Assembly: GCA_019359495.1 (NCBI GenBank)
Contig: JAHHHF010000082.1
Span: 1-64,000 of the forward strand
DNA length: 64,000 bases
Source of the DNA: Goleter apudmare HA4340-LM2
Lineage (GTDB): Bacteria > Cyanobacteriota > Cyanobacteriia > Cyanobacteriales > Nostocaceae
Reading direction: 5' to 3'
Both the position numbers and the translations under genes were made by a program. The notes beneath the pieces are model-generated. The model was given only the letters and a program-made list of their open reading frames with translations, did no database searches and was not told where the DNA came from. Each line of letters begins with the position of its first letter. Positions within the stretch are counted from its first letter, which is position 1. This document shows, piece by piece, positions 27,601-35,520 of the stretch.

Positions 27601-29607
27601 ATCTAAAATATTTAAGCCTGTATTAAATTCCTGCCAATTATTATTGTTGTCAGGGTAGCGATAAACTCCACTATTTGTCCCTGCTAGAATGTAGCTTACA
27701 CCATTGTGGTCATAAGTAATTAACGAGCGCACAGACTTTCCCTGTAACTTCCTCAGATTCCAAAATATATCTTGATTTTGAAATCCATAAATTCCATTAT
27801 CTGTACCAGCTAAAAGATAACTTCTATCGATAAAAAATGTGGTTCCCTCAGCTAAAGCGGGATTAAAAGTAGAATCAGTAGTAAATTTTTGACTATCGGC
27901 TGCAAGGTTAACAACAGTTTTACGTTGTCCAGCCGCAATAATTACATCGCCTACTTTCAAGTCATCAGCAAAATTTGTGCTGTCACCTGTTACTGTGGTG
28001 CTAGTACTAGAAATTGTTCCTGTACCTGACTGAATAGTATTATAAGTAGTGAGACACCGAATTACTTTAATTAAGGTTTTTTTCTGCCAATTTCTTCCTT
28101 GATCGCCAGAGTAATATATACCTTCATCAGTCCCAATAACAATATTATTCAGTCTAATAAAATAAGATGTATTGCTACTTAAATCAGGGCTAAAATCTGA
28201 ATCAACTTCTAGATGAGTATCATCGGTAATTTTAGTAATAACTTTTGATTGTCCCGCCGCATTAATTATATAATCAATTGTTAGTTCTTTAGTGAAATTT
28301 GTGTTACTACCTGTTACTCTATTGCCACTGCTACTAATTGTTCCTGTGCCAATAATTGTGGAATAATCAACAATTGCCCGCACAACTGTATTTGGTAAAC
28401 CTGTATTTATTGATTCCCAAGTATTGGCATTAGCGGATCTCAGTCCAACAGTACCAATATTTAATTGTGCCCAATTCTCACCATTATCTTTTGAGGAAAA
28501 CACCCCACCACTAGGAGTTCCAGCAAAAAGATAGCCATTGTCATCAATATATAAAGTTTGAATATTTAAATTAGTTAAACCAACATTTACAGCAATCCAT
28601 TTAGCTTCATTTTCTTGATAGCGAAATACGCCACTACCTTCTGTACCTACAAATAGCTTGCCACTAACTTGATTAAAAGCTAAAACACGAATATCTGTAG
28701 TTGGCAACCCACTATTAAAAGCTGTCCAATTTTCACCATCGTTAGCGGTGCGAAAAATGCCACCGTTAATTGTACCGCCGAAATTACGCTTAATATCATC
28801 CGGCATATCTTGCCACTTCGGGGCATTGTAACCAAATAGGGTTGCCCGTTGGCGAAAGGCGAATACCTGCGGTTTGTGGAGTGGAACAGCCACAGGGTTA
28901 TTTTCCCAGGTAATAGCTGTGTATCCCGCCTCTGGCTTGATTTCCACCGTTACCAAGGTGAGTAAATAGCAAACCTCTTCTGGACGATCTGCATCGATTA
29001 ACAGAATGCGATCGCCTGCCTGCAACTGAGTAGCAATACCTTGCAAGTATAATTTTTCTGTCTCAGCATTAATCTCTTGAGGTTTTGCCAATCGCGGCTT
29101 TAGCCCATTCCACTCGACATGGGCGATAATTTCGGCACTGGTTTCAAAGGTTTGTGGTAACTCTTCCCCCTTGGGAACGCTGACAACTTGTGTACCCTGC
29201 GGCACCCTTGCCACACTAAGACTAGTAGGAGTATCCTCAACCGCAAACGCCAAAAAAGTACTAGCAGCCACACCAGGGTTAAGTTCATAACCAATACTAC
29301 GAGCTAATTCCAGCACCGAGCGCTGTTCTGTTGCCGTGTTAAGATAGCCTTCATTGGCAATCCGTTCTTGGTAAAAAGTCAGCACATCTGCAACTATCGC
29401 CCAAGCATCCAAAAGTGCGATCGCGGGATCGTCAACAGCACGAGTATTGAGTTTAGCCAGAGGACGATTATCTGGTTGTTCAGGATTTCCCGCTTGCTTT
29501 GTGAGGTTCGCTAGCATCCGGCGGCGAAAAGTAGCCCAGTCACCAATGCGGTAACTTAGGGCGGGTAAACCTGGGCGATTATATATTTCTCGATTCATAT
29601 TTATCAT
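24679..29607 (-). CDS. CIS baseplate J-type protein with two inserted beta-propellers
   Basis: About 1642 aa; the start is taken as the ATG at 29607 (ATG 29598 and GTG 29613 are alternatives). The outline of a putative baseplate assembly (J/gp47-like) protein can be followed: REIYNRPGLPALSYRIGDWA at the start, IDLDTLYPKILADSWIVL near residue 755, VDGVRWQEVRFLFGL, FGDGKSGARLPTGLENIFAM and the end GVIAVDLDGLYLRGF. Two blocks interrupt it: residues about 277-746 and 895-1190. Both consist of ~40-residue W-x3-N-x-GL...AGTxxGVFRSxDxG repeats like Ycf48/sortilin-type propellers. The first block also contains two GTGTIS modules (about 418-488, 526-597). Normal J proteins lack these. Confidence 0.85.
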   Translation of the reverse strand: MINMNREIYNRPGLPALSYRIGDWATFRRRMLANLTKQAGNPEQPDNRPLAKLNTRAVDDPAIALLDAWAIVADVLTFYQERIANEGYLNTATEQRSVLELARSIGYELNPGVAASTFLAFAVEDTPTSLSVARVPQGTQVVSVPKGEELPQTFETSAEIIAHVEWNGLKPRLAKPQEINAETEKLYLQGIATQLQAGDRILLIDADRPEEVCYLLTLVTVEIKPEAGYTAITWENNPVAVPLHKPQVFAFRQRATLFGYNAPKWQDMPDDIKRNFGGTINGGIFRTANDGENWTAFNSGLPTTDIRVLAFNQVSGKLFVGTEGSGVFRYQENEAKWIAVNVGLTNLNIQTLYIDDNGYLFAGTPSGGVFSSKDNGENWAQLNIGTVGLRSANANTWESINTGLPNTVVRAIVDYSTIIGTGTISSSGNRVTGSNTNFTKELTIDYIINAAGQSKVITKITDDTHLEVDSDFSPDLSSNTSYFIRLNNIVIGTDEGIYYSGDQGRNWQKKTLIKVIRCLTTYNTIQSGTGTISSTSTTVTGDSTNFADDLKVGDVIIAAGQRKTVVNLAADSQKFTTDSTFNPALAEGTTFFIDRSYLLAGTDNGIYGFQNQDIFWNLRKLQGKSVRSLITYDHNGVSYILAGTNSGVYRYPDNNNNWQEFNTGLNILDVQALAVNETNGDIYAGTTEGVFRYAANGNRWEAINTDLQNLNVTSLAAFSKDGRYVFTGTPFAGFVEDKTKDAEPPEWPDFQIEPQAENANQKIDLDTLYPKILADSWIVLVREDNTQAQPCQVLGTSTVARRAFGLDAKITQVETATDVTSGNKFGLRDTIVLVNSEQLNLVAEPLTVVAKQHEIFQDPIRDNQIFLQEYVPGLPVDKTVIISGKYIRAKIKNIAGVYLFNDENWQQKNTGLTNTAVRSLVTFSTQDINYILAGTEGGVFRSSDGNNWEPINEGLSTKDIQAIAINSQGDIFAGTAEDGIFRLKVDETRWQKINNNLTNLHVTALAANRNQIFAATTKGGIYLFNEDDRSWAVKNNGLSNADINCLVFNANNNLLFAGTTNGVFISQDGSNWQQFGKDIQDLNVTAIAINDAGDIFTGTADNGVYASTDNSETWQELNQGLTDVHIRCLDIKGEIFVGTDNGGVFRYSSDIQQWQEINQGLRNIDVRAITQYKNNIYIGGIGILISRDTFSDVELKIGDLLQVISVPTPNENNSEFQTWHLLDRNSVEGYVEIANPEDIELQPANVDDETVSEICAIASPPEDQILPILKLKEPLKNCYDPETMIVYANVVAATHGETIPEVLGSGNGTLNNQRFVLKKPPLTYVAAQTPSGNQSTLEVYVDGVRWQEVRFLFGLSNLDQNYITRINDDGTTTVIFGDGKSGARLPTGLENIFAMYRSGIGLGGNLSQNQLTQLKTRPLGIQGVTNPVPATGAAPRESMEEARISAPLTVRTLDRIVSLQDFEDFARAFAGIGKAQVNVVQNGATQIVHLTVGAIGGAAVLPDSSLYENLVKAIDAARDPVQVVVQIDSYQPIFFNVEAKIIVDPRRQPEPVLIAVRQAIKEKFAFENRLFGQPVTSAEAIAAMQSVPGVIAVDLDGLYLRGFSKTVEESLIAQKAKWNQDKNQITPAELLLLNPHGITLTI

Positions 29608-29608
29608 T

Positions 29609-29652
29609 GGCACTTGTACTGAGCGTAGTCGAAGTATTGGGCACTTGTACTG
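29609..29652. repeat. Dispersed element upstream of the large J gene
   Basis: GGCACTTGTACTGAGCGTAG followed by GTCGAAGTATTGGGCACTTG, with a partial second copy after it. It is the same family as 8202-8235. It fills the place where a ribosome site for the J gene would be. Heptamer-like GACTTTT repeats follow at 29671-29690. Confidence 0.6.
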
Positions 29653-29709
29653 AAGGGAATAACATTCCTGACTTTTGACTTTTGACTTAATTTGTCTTCC
29701 TCATCCTTC

Positions 29710-32289
29710 TCACAACCCACCCTCCATCACAAACTCAATCCTCCCCTTACTCGGTGTATTCGGATCGTTTTCCAACAAAGCAATTTCTAAGCGATCAAAG
29801 CTAATTTCCCCCGCTTTAATTTCCTCCTGGGAAGTTTGATTTTGTTGATTCCAGCGTTGGAACCTATCAACTTTCACCGAAACAACACCAGCTACTTTCA
29901 TAGCAGTGGCGATAACTTGGCTTAAAAATACAGATTGTTTAAAAGTGAAATTATCGGGGTGAAAGAAACCTAATTGATTATTGCGTAATACCCGATTACT
30001 AAAAACATTCAATAGTTCTTCTTTGACTTGACTGCTAAAGTAATCTGGGGCAACTTGCACAGTCATCGCAATATCCAATGGTACAAATATCGGCCCATCA
30101 ATTCTGATATCTTGACCCACTAAGCGGAAGCTTTCTAAAAAACTCGCTAACTTATTCTTAAATCCGTCAACATCATCTAATGGCTGACCACCTTCCCGAT
30201 CTACAGTAATAAAAATTGTGTACCAACTACCTGTCCAGCGCCTCGTGGCTACTGCTTTCCGCACACCAGGGAAACGCTGGGCTATCGTTGCATAATCCTC
30301 TTCAGTTACAGCCCGCTTTTGAATGCGAAAGGTTTGCGGTGCGTAAAGTCTTACTTGTTCAATGTCTTCCGGTTCAATTCCACCTCTGGCTGGTAAGGGG
30401 TTGCGAACGTTTTCTACCCAACTGCGTAGTTGCAGGGAGTTACGATCAATTTGGTTAATCGCTTCGGCTGCAACGTTACCTACAGTACCGTTACCGATAC
30501 GATATGATACTAAAAACTGAGTTAGCGGTTCCGGTTTTTTACCTAAAACACCATCGCCAAACCGCAGATAAACACGACCATCATCTTCTGTCTCAACAAC
30601 AAACTCACGGGCAAAACCATCACTATTAAGTAAATCACGTTGCGATCGCCAACGTTTGCCCAAGGAGAAAGAGGCTGGTAAAGGCGATGTGGGAAGGGGA
30701 GAAGAAGCTACAGATGAGGTCGATAAATCTGTTATCTGTCTCATCTGTGTGACACTCAATCTCTTTTTCCCTGTTTCGGCTATTTCTTGTAACCAAATTT
30801 GCGGTAAGACATAACGCATATCTTTGTTTAGCGCTTCACTAGCAGTTGCTTTGGGGTCAAAAGGATGTTTGCGATTCTGCACATAAGCTTGTTCAGTCAA
30901 AGGCCCAAACTGCAATCGAGGGCGATAACGTCCTTGTTGTGGTACTTCTGGGAGTTGTTCTTGTACGGTACACCCATGATCTACCAACACAACATTACCC
31001 CGGGCAACGCTGACATTAGCTACTGGTTTATCATCAACTATTGTGGCAATACACAAAGCAAAAGGTAAGGCATCCGCCGTAGCCCATTCAATCTCTAATA
31101 ACTCTTTATTGTTGTGTAATGGGTCTGTGTTTTTTGTCACCTTAGTCAAACGCACCACATGGCGATGGTCTGCATCCGCATCGATTCCTAACCCCGTATC
31201 TACCCCCTTAATTTCTTCAAAAATCAAGACATCGCCTACTCGTAGTTTGAGATTTTTATTTTCTAACGTTGCTTTCGTTGTACCTGTTTTTAAGTAATAT
31301 TCCTGAGCATCCCAAGTATAAATATTAATTTTATTATGCGATTTATATAAAGTAATATCGTGCATTGTTTCAAATATCTGCACGCCAGAATTCACAAGTG
31401 TAGGATAGTCATCAAAGGTGAATTGTTCGGGTAGGGGTGCAACTCTCGTATAAAATCGGGTTCCTGGGCGATTTGTGTTCATGTCAGGCCCTAGCAACTT
31501 ATTACCATTCCCTTGATCGTTCACTTCCATAGTCAACCAGGCGCGGGCATTGCAACCATCGTGCATGGGATAATCCAACAGCCTTGCATGACGACGAATC
31601 GAAACTCTGCGCCTAGCTGTACCTAAATAAGCTTCCGTGGCGATCGCATCTTGAAAATAACTGAGGCGGTCAGCAGTATAGGCGAGTAACTCTACTAGCA
31701 TAATGCCAATATCAGAAGAGTTACGCTCTTGCCATTGGGGTATAGTCACAGTCATGCGGTCTAACATTAACTGTCGGAAACTTGCATAATCCTTAGCTAG
31801 GTAGTCAATAATTGGTGGAGTTGTCCTCTGTTGAGTTGATTCAACAATAGGCTGACAATCAAATTCACTTAAGCTATCAACCCGAAAAGAAAATTCTACT
31901 ACCGACAATTGCGGATCAAAGCCCTGAATTTGCTTAGATTGGTCGGTGCTGTCTACCAGACTCAGTTTATAAGTCGAAAAATTATCGCCTGTAGTATTGA
32001 CTCTCAAAGTCAAGACATTGGCAAAACTACTGACAGATATTGCAGAAATATCCTTGATGCTAACACCGCCTGTAATCTCCACATTTTCCTCAGTCAAAGA
32101 GGGTGAATTTCCTGGTACACCATCCTCTTGTCCAGGGAGGTTGTGGATAAAATACACTAGCAGTGTTTTGCGGTCTTTTGCCAACTCTATATAATCAATG
32201 CCATTGAGGCCTTTTTGATTTCGGACTATCGCCCTTCGTTGTTCGCTACCAGCTTTATGTTTGAAAACTTGATTTGGGGAAGTGACCAT
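29710..32289 (-). CDS. CIS baseplate J-like wedge protein (Afp11-like)
   Basis: 859 aa from the ATG at 32289, which comes one base after the stop of the gp25 gene; a longer frame to 32316 overlaps that gene and is rejected. The N-terminal half has IIDYLAKDYASFRQLMLDRM and IGIMLVELLAYTADRLSYFQ, signatures of putative baseplate assembly proteins. The C-terminal half has VYLRFGDGVLGKKP, GNVAAEAINQ and FPGVRKAVATRRWTGSW (baseplate_J fold). It forms the wedge around the hub. A Pro/Ser patch (SSPLPTSPLPASF, near residue 525) looks like spacer-type repeat DNA captured in frame. Confidence 0.88.
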   Translation of the reverse strand: MVTSPNQVFKHKAGSEQRRAIVRNQKGLNGIDYIELAKDRKTLLVYFIHNLPGQEDGVPGNSPSLTEENVEITGGVSIKDISAISVSSFANVLTLRVNTTGDNFSTYKLSLVDSTDQSKQIQGFDPQLSVVEFSFRVDSLSEFDCQPIVESTQQRTTPPIIDYLAKDYASFRQLMLDRMTVTIPQWQERNSSDIGIMLVELLAYTADRLSYFQDAIATEAYLGTARRRVSIRRHARLLDYPMHDGCNARAWLTMEVNDQGNGNKLLGPDMNTNRPGTRFYTRVAPLPEQFTFDDYPTLVNSGVQIFETMHDITLYKSHNKINIYTWDAQEYYLKTGTTKATLENKNLKLRVGDVLIFEEIKGVDTGLGIDADADHRHVVRLTKVTKNTDPLHNNKELLEIEWATADALPFALCIATIVDDKPVANVSVARGNVVLVDHGCTVQEQLPEVPQQGRYRPRLQFGPLTEQAYVQNRKHPFDPKATASEALNKDMRYVLPQIWLQEIAETGKKRLSVTQMRQITDLSTSSVASSPLPTSPLPASFSLGKRWRSQRDLLNSDGFAREFVVETEDDGRVYLRFGDGVLGKKPEPLTQFLVSYRIGNGTVGNVAAEAINQIDRNSLQLRSWVENVRNPLPARGGIEPEDIEQVRLYAPQTFRIQKRAVTEEDYATIAQRFPGVRKAVATRRWTGSWYTIFITVDREGGQPLDDVDGFKNKLASFLESFRLVGQDIRIDGPIFVPLDIAMTVQVAPDYFSSQVKEELLNVFSNRVLRNNQLGFFHPDNFTFKQSVFLSQVIATAMKVAGVVSVKVDRFQRWNQQNQTSQEEIKAGEISFDRLEIALLENDPNTPSKGRIEFVMEGGL

Positions 32290-32290
32290 C

Positions 32291-32647
32291 TCATACCTCA
32301 CGCGAGAACAGTCCAATTTGCCTTTCTTGAGTCCGACGTACCAAGAACCTAATAGTAATTTCTAACTTGGAATCGATAGCTTCCACCCGCAACGCCTCTA
32401 CCTGAATCACATCGCCTAGCCATTGTTCTAAAGCGCCTTTGACAATGAATTCCGTAGCCGCAGCCAGTTCCGTACTGTTAGGTGCAAAGATAAGTTGCTG
32501 CAAACCACAGCCAAAATCTGGACGATTGACTCGTTCGCCAGGAATAGTAAATAACACCTGTTCAATCATCTGCCGAATATGGTCATTTTCCGTAGCATCA
32601 GCTACACGTCCACGTCCATCAATGCGAAAGGGATAAGCGATTTCCAT
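32291..32647 (-). CDS. CIS gp25-like baseplate protein
   Basis: 118 aa, the usual size of T4 gp25 / GPW / TssE-like wedge proteins that join the sheath to the baseplate. Signatures: YPFRIDGRGRVADATENDHI, IRQMIEQVLFTIPGERVNRP, FGCGLQQLIFAPN. It sits between the PAAR-like tip gene and the first J gene, the canonical order of contractile baseplates. The ATG at 32647 follows a long heptamer repeat, so its ribosome site is weak. Confidence 0.92.
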   Translation of the reverse strand: MEIAYPFRIDGRGRVADATENDHIRQMIEQVLFTIPGERVNRPDFGCGLQQLIFAPNSTELAAATEFIVKGALEQWLGDVIQVEALRVEAIDSKLEITIRFLVRRTQERQIGLFSREV

Positions 32648-32658
32648 AATTAGTTAAA

Positions 32659-32780
32659 GGGCATTGGGCATTGGGCATTGGGCATTGGGCATTGGGCATG
32701 GGGCATTGGGCATTGGGCATTGGGCATTGGGCATTGGGCATTGGGCATTGGGCATGGGGCATTGGGCATTGGGCATGGGG
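32659..32780. repeat. Heptamer tandem repeat (GGGCATT)n
   Basis: About 17 consecutive 7-bp units GGGCATT, with a few GGGCATG variants, occupy nearly the whole spacer between the PAAR-like and gp25 genes. Both strands stay open and give false MPNAQCP-repeat ORFs. It is the class of short tandemly repeated repetitive sequence known from heterocystous cyanobacteria. A second heptamer (CTTGACT type) follows at about 32803-32845. A four-unit GGGCATT tract recurs at 40435-40463. Confidence 0.95.
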
Positions 32781-32848
32781 CAGAGGAGAAATAACTAACA
32801 AGTCTTGAACCCTTGACTCTTGACCCTTGACTCTTGACTTTGAACAAA

Positions 32849-33172
32849 TCACATTGCCTTTACCCGCATTTGAGTCAGTATTACTGTTAAAGGTGTACCC
32901 GTAGGCACACAGATGGCTTGACTATCCATCAACAGCACGGGCATTCCCATCGACTTGACACGGAGAGCAGCCACAACCCAGTTGCCAAGAATACATGGGC
33001 CAACATTGACTGGTGGTGGGGGATTGACGCAACCGGCAATGATATAAGGAGGCCCTTGGGTGGCTGTTGGTAAACCCATTGCCCTCACCCGCACATTGGG
33101 AACAGAGGGTTTAGCTTGTCCAGCGTGGGCACACAAAACTGTACTACTGAGATTGAGTAAAAAACCTGGCAT
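32849..33172 (-). CDS. CIS PAAR-like spike tip protein
   Basis: 107 aa. It is Gly/Pro-rich with Cys14, His16, Cys48, Cys60 and Cys88, enough to form a metal site like the sharpened tip of PAAR proteins. Segments TVLCAHAGQAKPS and GCVNPPPPVNVGPC recall DUF4280/PAAR-like proteins of CIS loci. It caps the spike encoded immediately upstream, whose stop codon overlaps its ATG (TAATG), implying coupled translation in equal ratio. Confidence 0.8.
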   Translation of the reverse strand: MPGFLLNLSSTVLCAHAGQAKPSVPNVRVRAMGLPTATQGPPYIIAGCVNPPPPVNVGPCILGNWVVAALRVKSMGMPVLLMDSQAICVPTGTPLTVILTQMRVKAM

Positions 33173-33924
33173 TAAATCACCTCCAATGCACCATTGTTGA
33201 CATTAACTGTAGCGGGAGACATTTTGATACTGGCTGCACCAATACTTAACTCGATACTTGCCGGTGTCAGCTTTGTACTGGCTGGAGAGTTACTTAATTC
33301 AATACCCGTAGCTGCTGTTAATTTAATATCTCCAGGTGGACTCTTTAATTCAATCTGACTGTTGGTAAGATTGACTTCTACAGAGCCTTCTTTGAGTTGA
33401 ATACTATCAGATGTGAGAGTAACAACAGAAGTAGCCCGATTTTTTAATTCAATGATATTTTCTGTAATTTTGATAGTCAGTTCATTATTATTGTTGATTT
33501 CAATTCCTTGAGGATTAAAAACCATTTTTAGAGGTCTACTAACTACAGGATCTTTTACCTCAATTGTCAAACCTTTATTATCTAAATTATTCCAAGTAAA
33601 TGTAATACCATTAGTTTTCAAAACCTGTACTTTATCTGGTTCAGCCACCCTAGCAGCTTGTGGTAGTTCGTTTTCACCCCAAAAGCAACCACTCCAAATG
33701 GAATAATCTGGGTCGCCTCCCTCGAATTCCACCCAAACATTTGAGCCTACAGGTGGGACAGTAAAAAAGCCGATATCTTGTCCTGCATAAGGTGTTGCAG
33801 GCATCGCCCAACTTTGACGACCTTCACCAAAAATTGCTGGTACTTGAACTTGAACTCGCCCTAAATGTAAAGGGTCTTTAGTATTAGTAACTTTACCTCG
33901 ATATTTACCATAATAAGTTGGCAT
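33172..33924 (-). CDS. CIS spike protein (gpV/gp5-like OB-fold)
   Basis: 250 aa. The N-terminal OB-fold is typical of VgrG/gp5: GRVQVQVPAIFGEG, SWAMPATPYAG, VPPVGSNVWVEFEGGDPDYS, WSGCFWGENE (residues about 20-90). The C-terminal third has short alternating strands (LTPASIELSIGAASIKMSPA) expected of a trimeric beta-helix needle. In Pvc8/VgrG this part is fused to the gpD part; here the two are separate genes, the gpD-like gene being just upstream. Confidence 0.92.
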   Translation of the reverse strand: MPTYYGKYRGKVTNTKDPLHLGRVQVQVPAIFGEGRQSWAMPATPYAGQDIGFFTVPPVGSNVWVEFEGGDPDYSIWSGCFWGENELPQAARVAEPDKVQVLKTNGITFTWNNLDNKGLTIEVKDPVVSRPLKMVFNPQGIEINNNNELTIKITENIIELKNRATSVVTLTSDSIQLKEGSVEVNLTNSQIELKSPPGDIKLTAATGIELSNSPASTKLTPASIELSIGAASIKMSPATVNVNNGALEVI

Positions 33925-33945
33925 ATTTAGGTTACTCCCCAGGAA

Positions 33946-34026
33946 TAGTCAATAGTCAATAGTCAATAGTCAACAGTCAATAGTAAAGAAGATTTCTTAA
34001 TTTTGAATTTTGAATTTTGAATTTTT
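33946..34026. repeat. Heptamer tandem repeats (AGTCAAT)n and (TTTTGAA)n
   Basis: Six units of AGTCAAT (33946-33992, one AGTCAAC) are followed by three units of TTTTGAA (about 34003-34023). They fill the spacer between the spike gene and the gpD-like gene. The unit sequences differ from the GGGCATT repeat 1.2 kb away, but the 7-bp period is the same. Confidence 0.9.
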
Positions 34027-34041
34027 TATCTGCCTTCTTCT

Positions 34042-35178
34042 TCACACAGTCCCCACTCGCATAATTGTTGTCCCCAACCCCTCGCGGCTGAGTGAAAAAC
34101 GTTGCTTATACTCTCCTCCCCCGAATATATGAGTTACAGAATTAATGTAATAACGACCATCGTAGGAGTAACCCACACCCCGCAATTCGACGACTTTGCC
34201 AAAGTTTAAAATATCGCCATAACGCAAAGTATCCACTTCACCGTTAACTGTAATTACCTGATCTACAGACCGATTTAGCATTGCTTGCGCACGAGAACCG
34301 GCTTGTAATTGCAATCTTCCAGTTTCCCGAAATTGGGTTTTGCGGATCGCGCTTTGATTTTGCAGCGCTGGTTGAGCTGATAAATTGAGGCGAGTACTAT
34401 TGTTAGCCTGTGTTGGTTGAATTTGATTAGTTTTTCGGTCTTGGACGCTTCCAGTTACACTTGCAGGAGCCAGAGCATTCATCTGAAGATTAATTGTATC
34501 AACGTTGGTGTAGGAACCCATGTTGACTGTCAATGCTCTTTGCGGTGCTGCGTTTAGTTGCGGTGGCCCCCAATAAGCAGTATTTTTCCCCGATGTTGGC
34601 CCGGGAATAATGTAAAACAGGTAGGCATAGCGTTCTGCCAAATATTTAATGTATTCCAGATCGGTTCCTTGTTGTACAGGTGTGCGTTCATTGGTCGTAG
34701 GACGATCTGTAACTGGCGGGTTAATGACTTGAGGAACTAGACCATACTTAGAGTAACTAGAGATAATTTGGTTAACGATATCCTGTTCTGCAAGACCTGG
34801 ATGTTCAATAGATTTTTCTTCCAAGTCCATCATCACGCTGACATCTTCACCAGTAATAGTCAAGAGAGATTCACCAGGTTCATTGCTAGGTGAAAATTCT
34901 TGGCGGGTAATTATTCCATCCATCAACACTTTTGGCATGGCATTGATTGTGACAGAGACAATGACTCGGTTAAAAGCATCAATTAATTTACTGGAAAGCA
35001 ATTGCTCATTACCTTGGTCATTACTAGAACGACCTACTGCAAAGCTAATTTGAAAAACCGATCTGCCTGCAACGCTTTGCATGATTTCTATAGTATTGAT
35101 TGCTTCAACCAACCAATTAGGAGCAGGTCTAGGAGTATTCTGCCCAATTAACAAAGTTAGGTTAATGCTTAATGCCAT
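34042..35178 (-). CDS. CIS hub protein, phage late control gpD-like
   Basis: 378 aa. It matches the gpD / N-terminal VgrG hub fold: an early beta domain (SVAGRSVFQISFAVGRSS), then PGESLLTITGEDVSVMMDLE, IVNQIISSYSKYGLVPQVI, YIKYLAERYAYLFYI, and at the C-terminus LRYGDILNFGKVVELRGVGY and YYINSVTHIFGGGEYKQRFS. It joins the tube to the spike. The ATG lies 10 bp below the LysM gene, and GAGG in the spacer serves as ribosome site. Confidence 0.9.
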   Translation of the reverse strand: MALSINLTLLIGQNTPRPAPNWLVEAINTIEIMQSVAGRSVFQISFAVGRSSNDQGNEQLLSSKLIDAFNRVIVSVTINAMPKVLMDGIITRQEFSPSNEPGESLLTITGEDVSVMMDLEEKSIEHPGLAEQDIVNQIISSYSKYGLVPQVINPPVTDRPTTNERTPVQQGTDLEYIKYLAERYAYLFYIIPGPTSGKNTAYWGPPQLNAAPQRALTVNMGSYTNVDTINLQMNALAPASVTGSVQDRKTNQIQPTQANNSTRLNLSAQPALQNQSAIRKTQFRETGRLQLQAGSRAQAMLNRSVDQVITVNGEVDTLRYGDILNFGKVVELRGVGYSYDGRYYINSVTHIFGGGEYKQRFSLSREGLGTTIMRVGTV

Positions 35179-35188
35179 AATTACCTCC

Positions 35189-35479
35189 TTAAGTACGAGG
35201 TAATGGCACGCGAATTCTTTGGCCTGGTTCAGCAGTTAGTTCTGCTGGTTTCATGGCATTATTAGCATCGCATATTTGCCAAAATTGCTCTGCTACTCCT
35301 AAGGTACGAGCTGCAATTAAATCTAGGCGATCGCTATTTTTAATCGTCACCTCTACCAACAATGGCAAATCCTCACCTTGAGGCAAAAATCGCCGTTCTT
35401 TAAACGCAATTTTCCGACCATCAGCAGTCGTCAATTGTAATGTTTTTAAGTTGTAATAACGACTAGTTGGGTCAAACAT
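35189..35479 (-). CDS. CIS LysM-like baseplate protein (gp53/tail X type)
   Basis: 96 aa. The segment LLVEVTIKNSDRLDLIAART, then FWQICDANNAMKPAEL and PGQRIRVPLP is a LysM fold of the sort found in gp53 and tail protein X, which clamps baseplate wedges together rather than binding peptidoglycan. It lies between the tube adaptor and the hub genes, as expected (these two are one protein in Pvc7/Afp7). Confidence 0.85.
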   Translation of the reverse strand: MFDPTSRYYNLKTLQLTTADGRKIAFKERRFLPQGEDLPLLVEVTIKNSDRLDLIAARTLGVAEQFWQICDANNAMKPAELTAEPGQRIRVPLPRT

Positions 35480-35520
35480 ATAGCAATCCTAAATTATGGA
35501 TAAAAACCTATTACCTCTTG

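Noticed and set aside
31043-32194. Several plus-strand ORFs inside the J gene
   Set aside because: They are shadows in other frames of a well-supported baseplate gene.
32619-32852. Overlapping ORFs with MPNAQCP repeats
   Set aside because: They are translations of the (GGGCATT)n heptamer tract, open in several frames, without a start site or domain.
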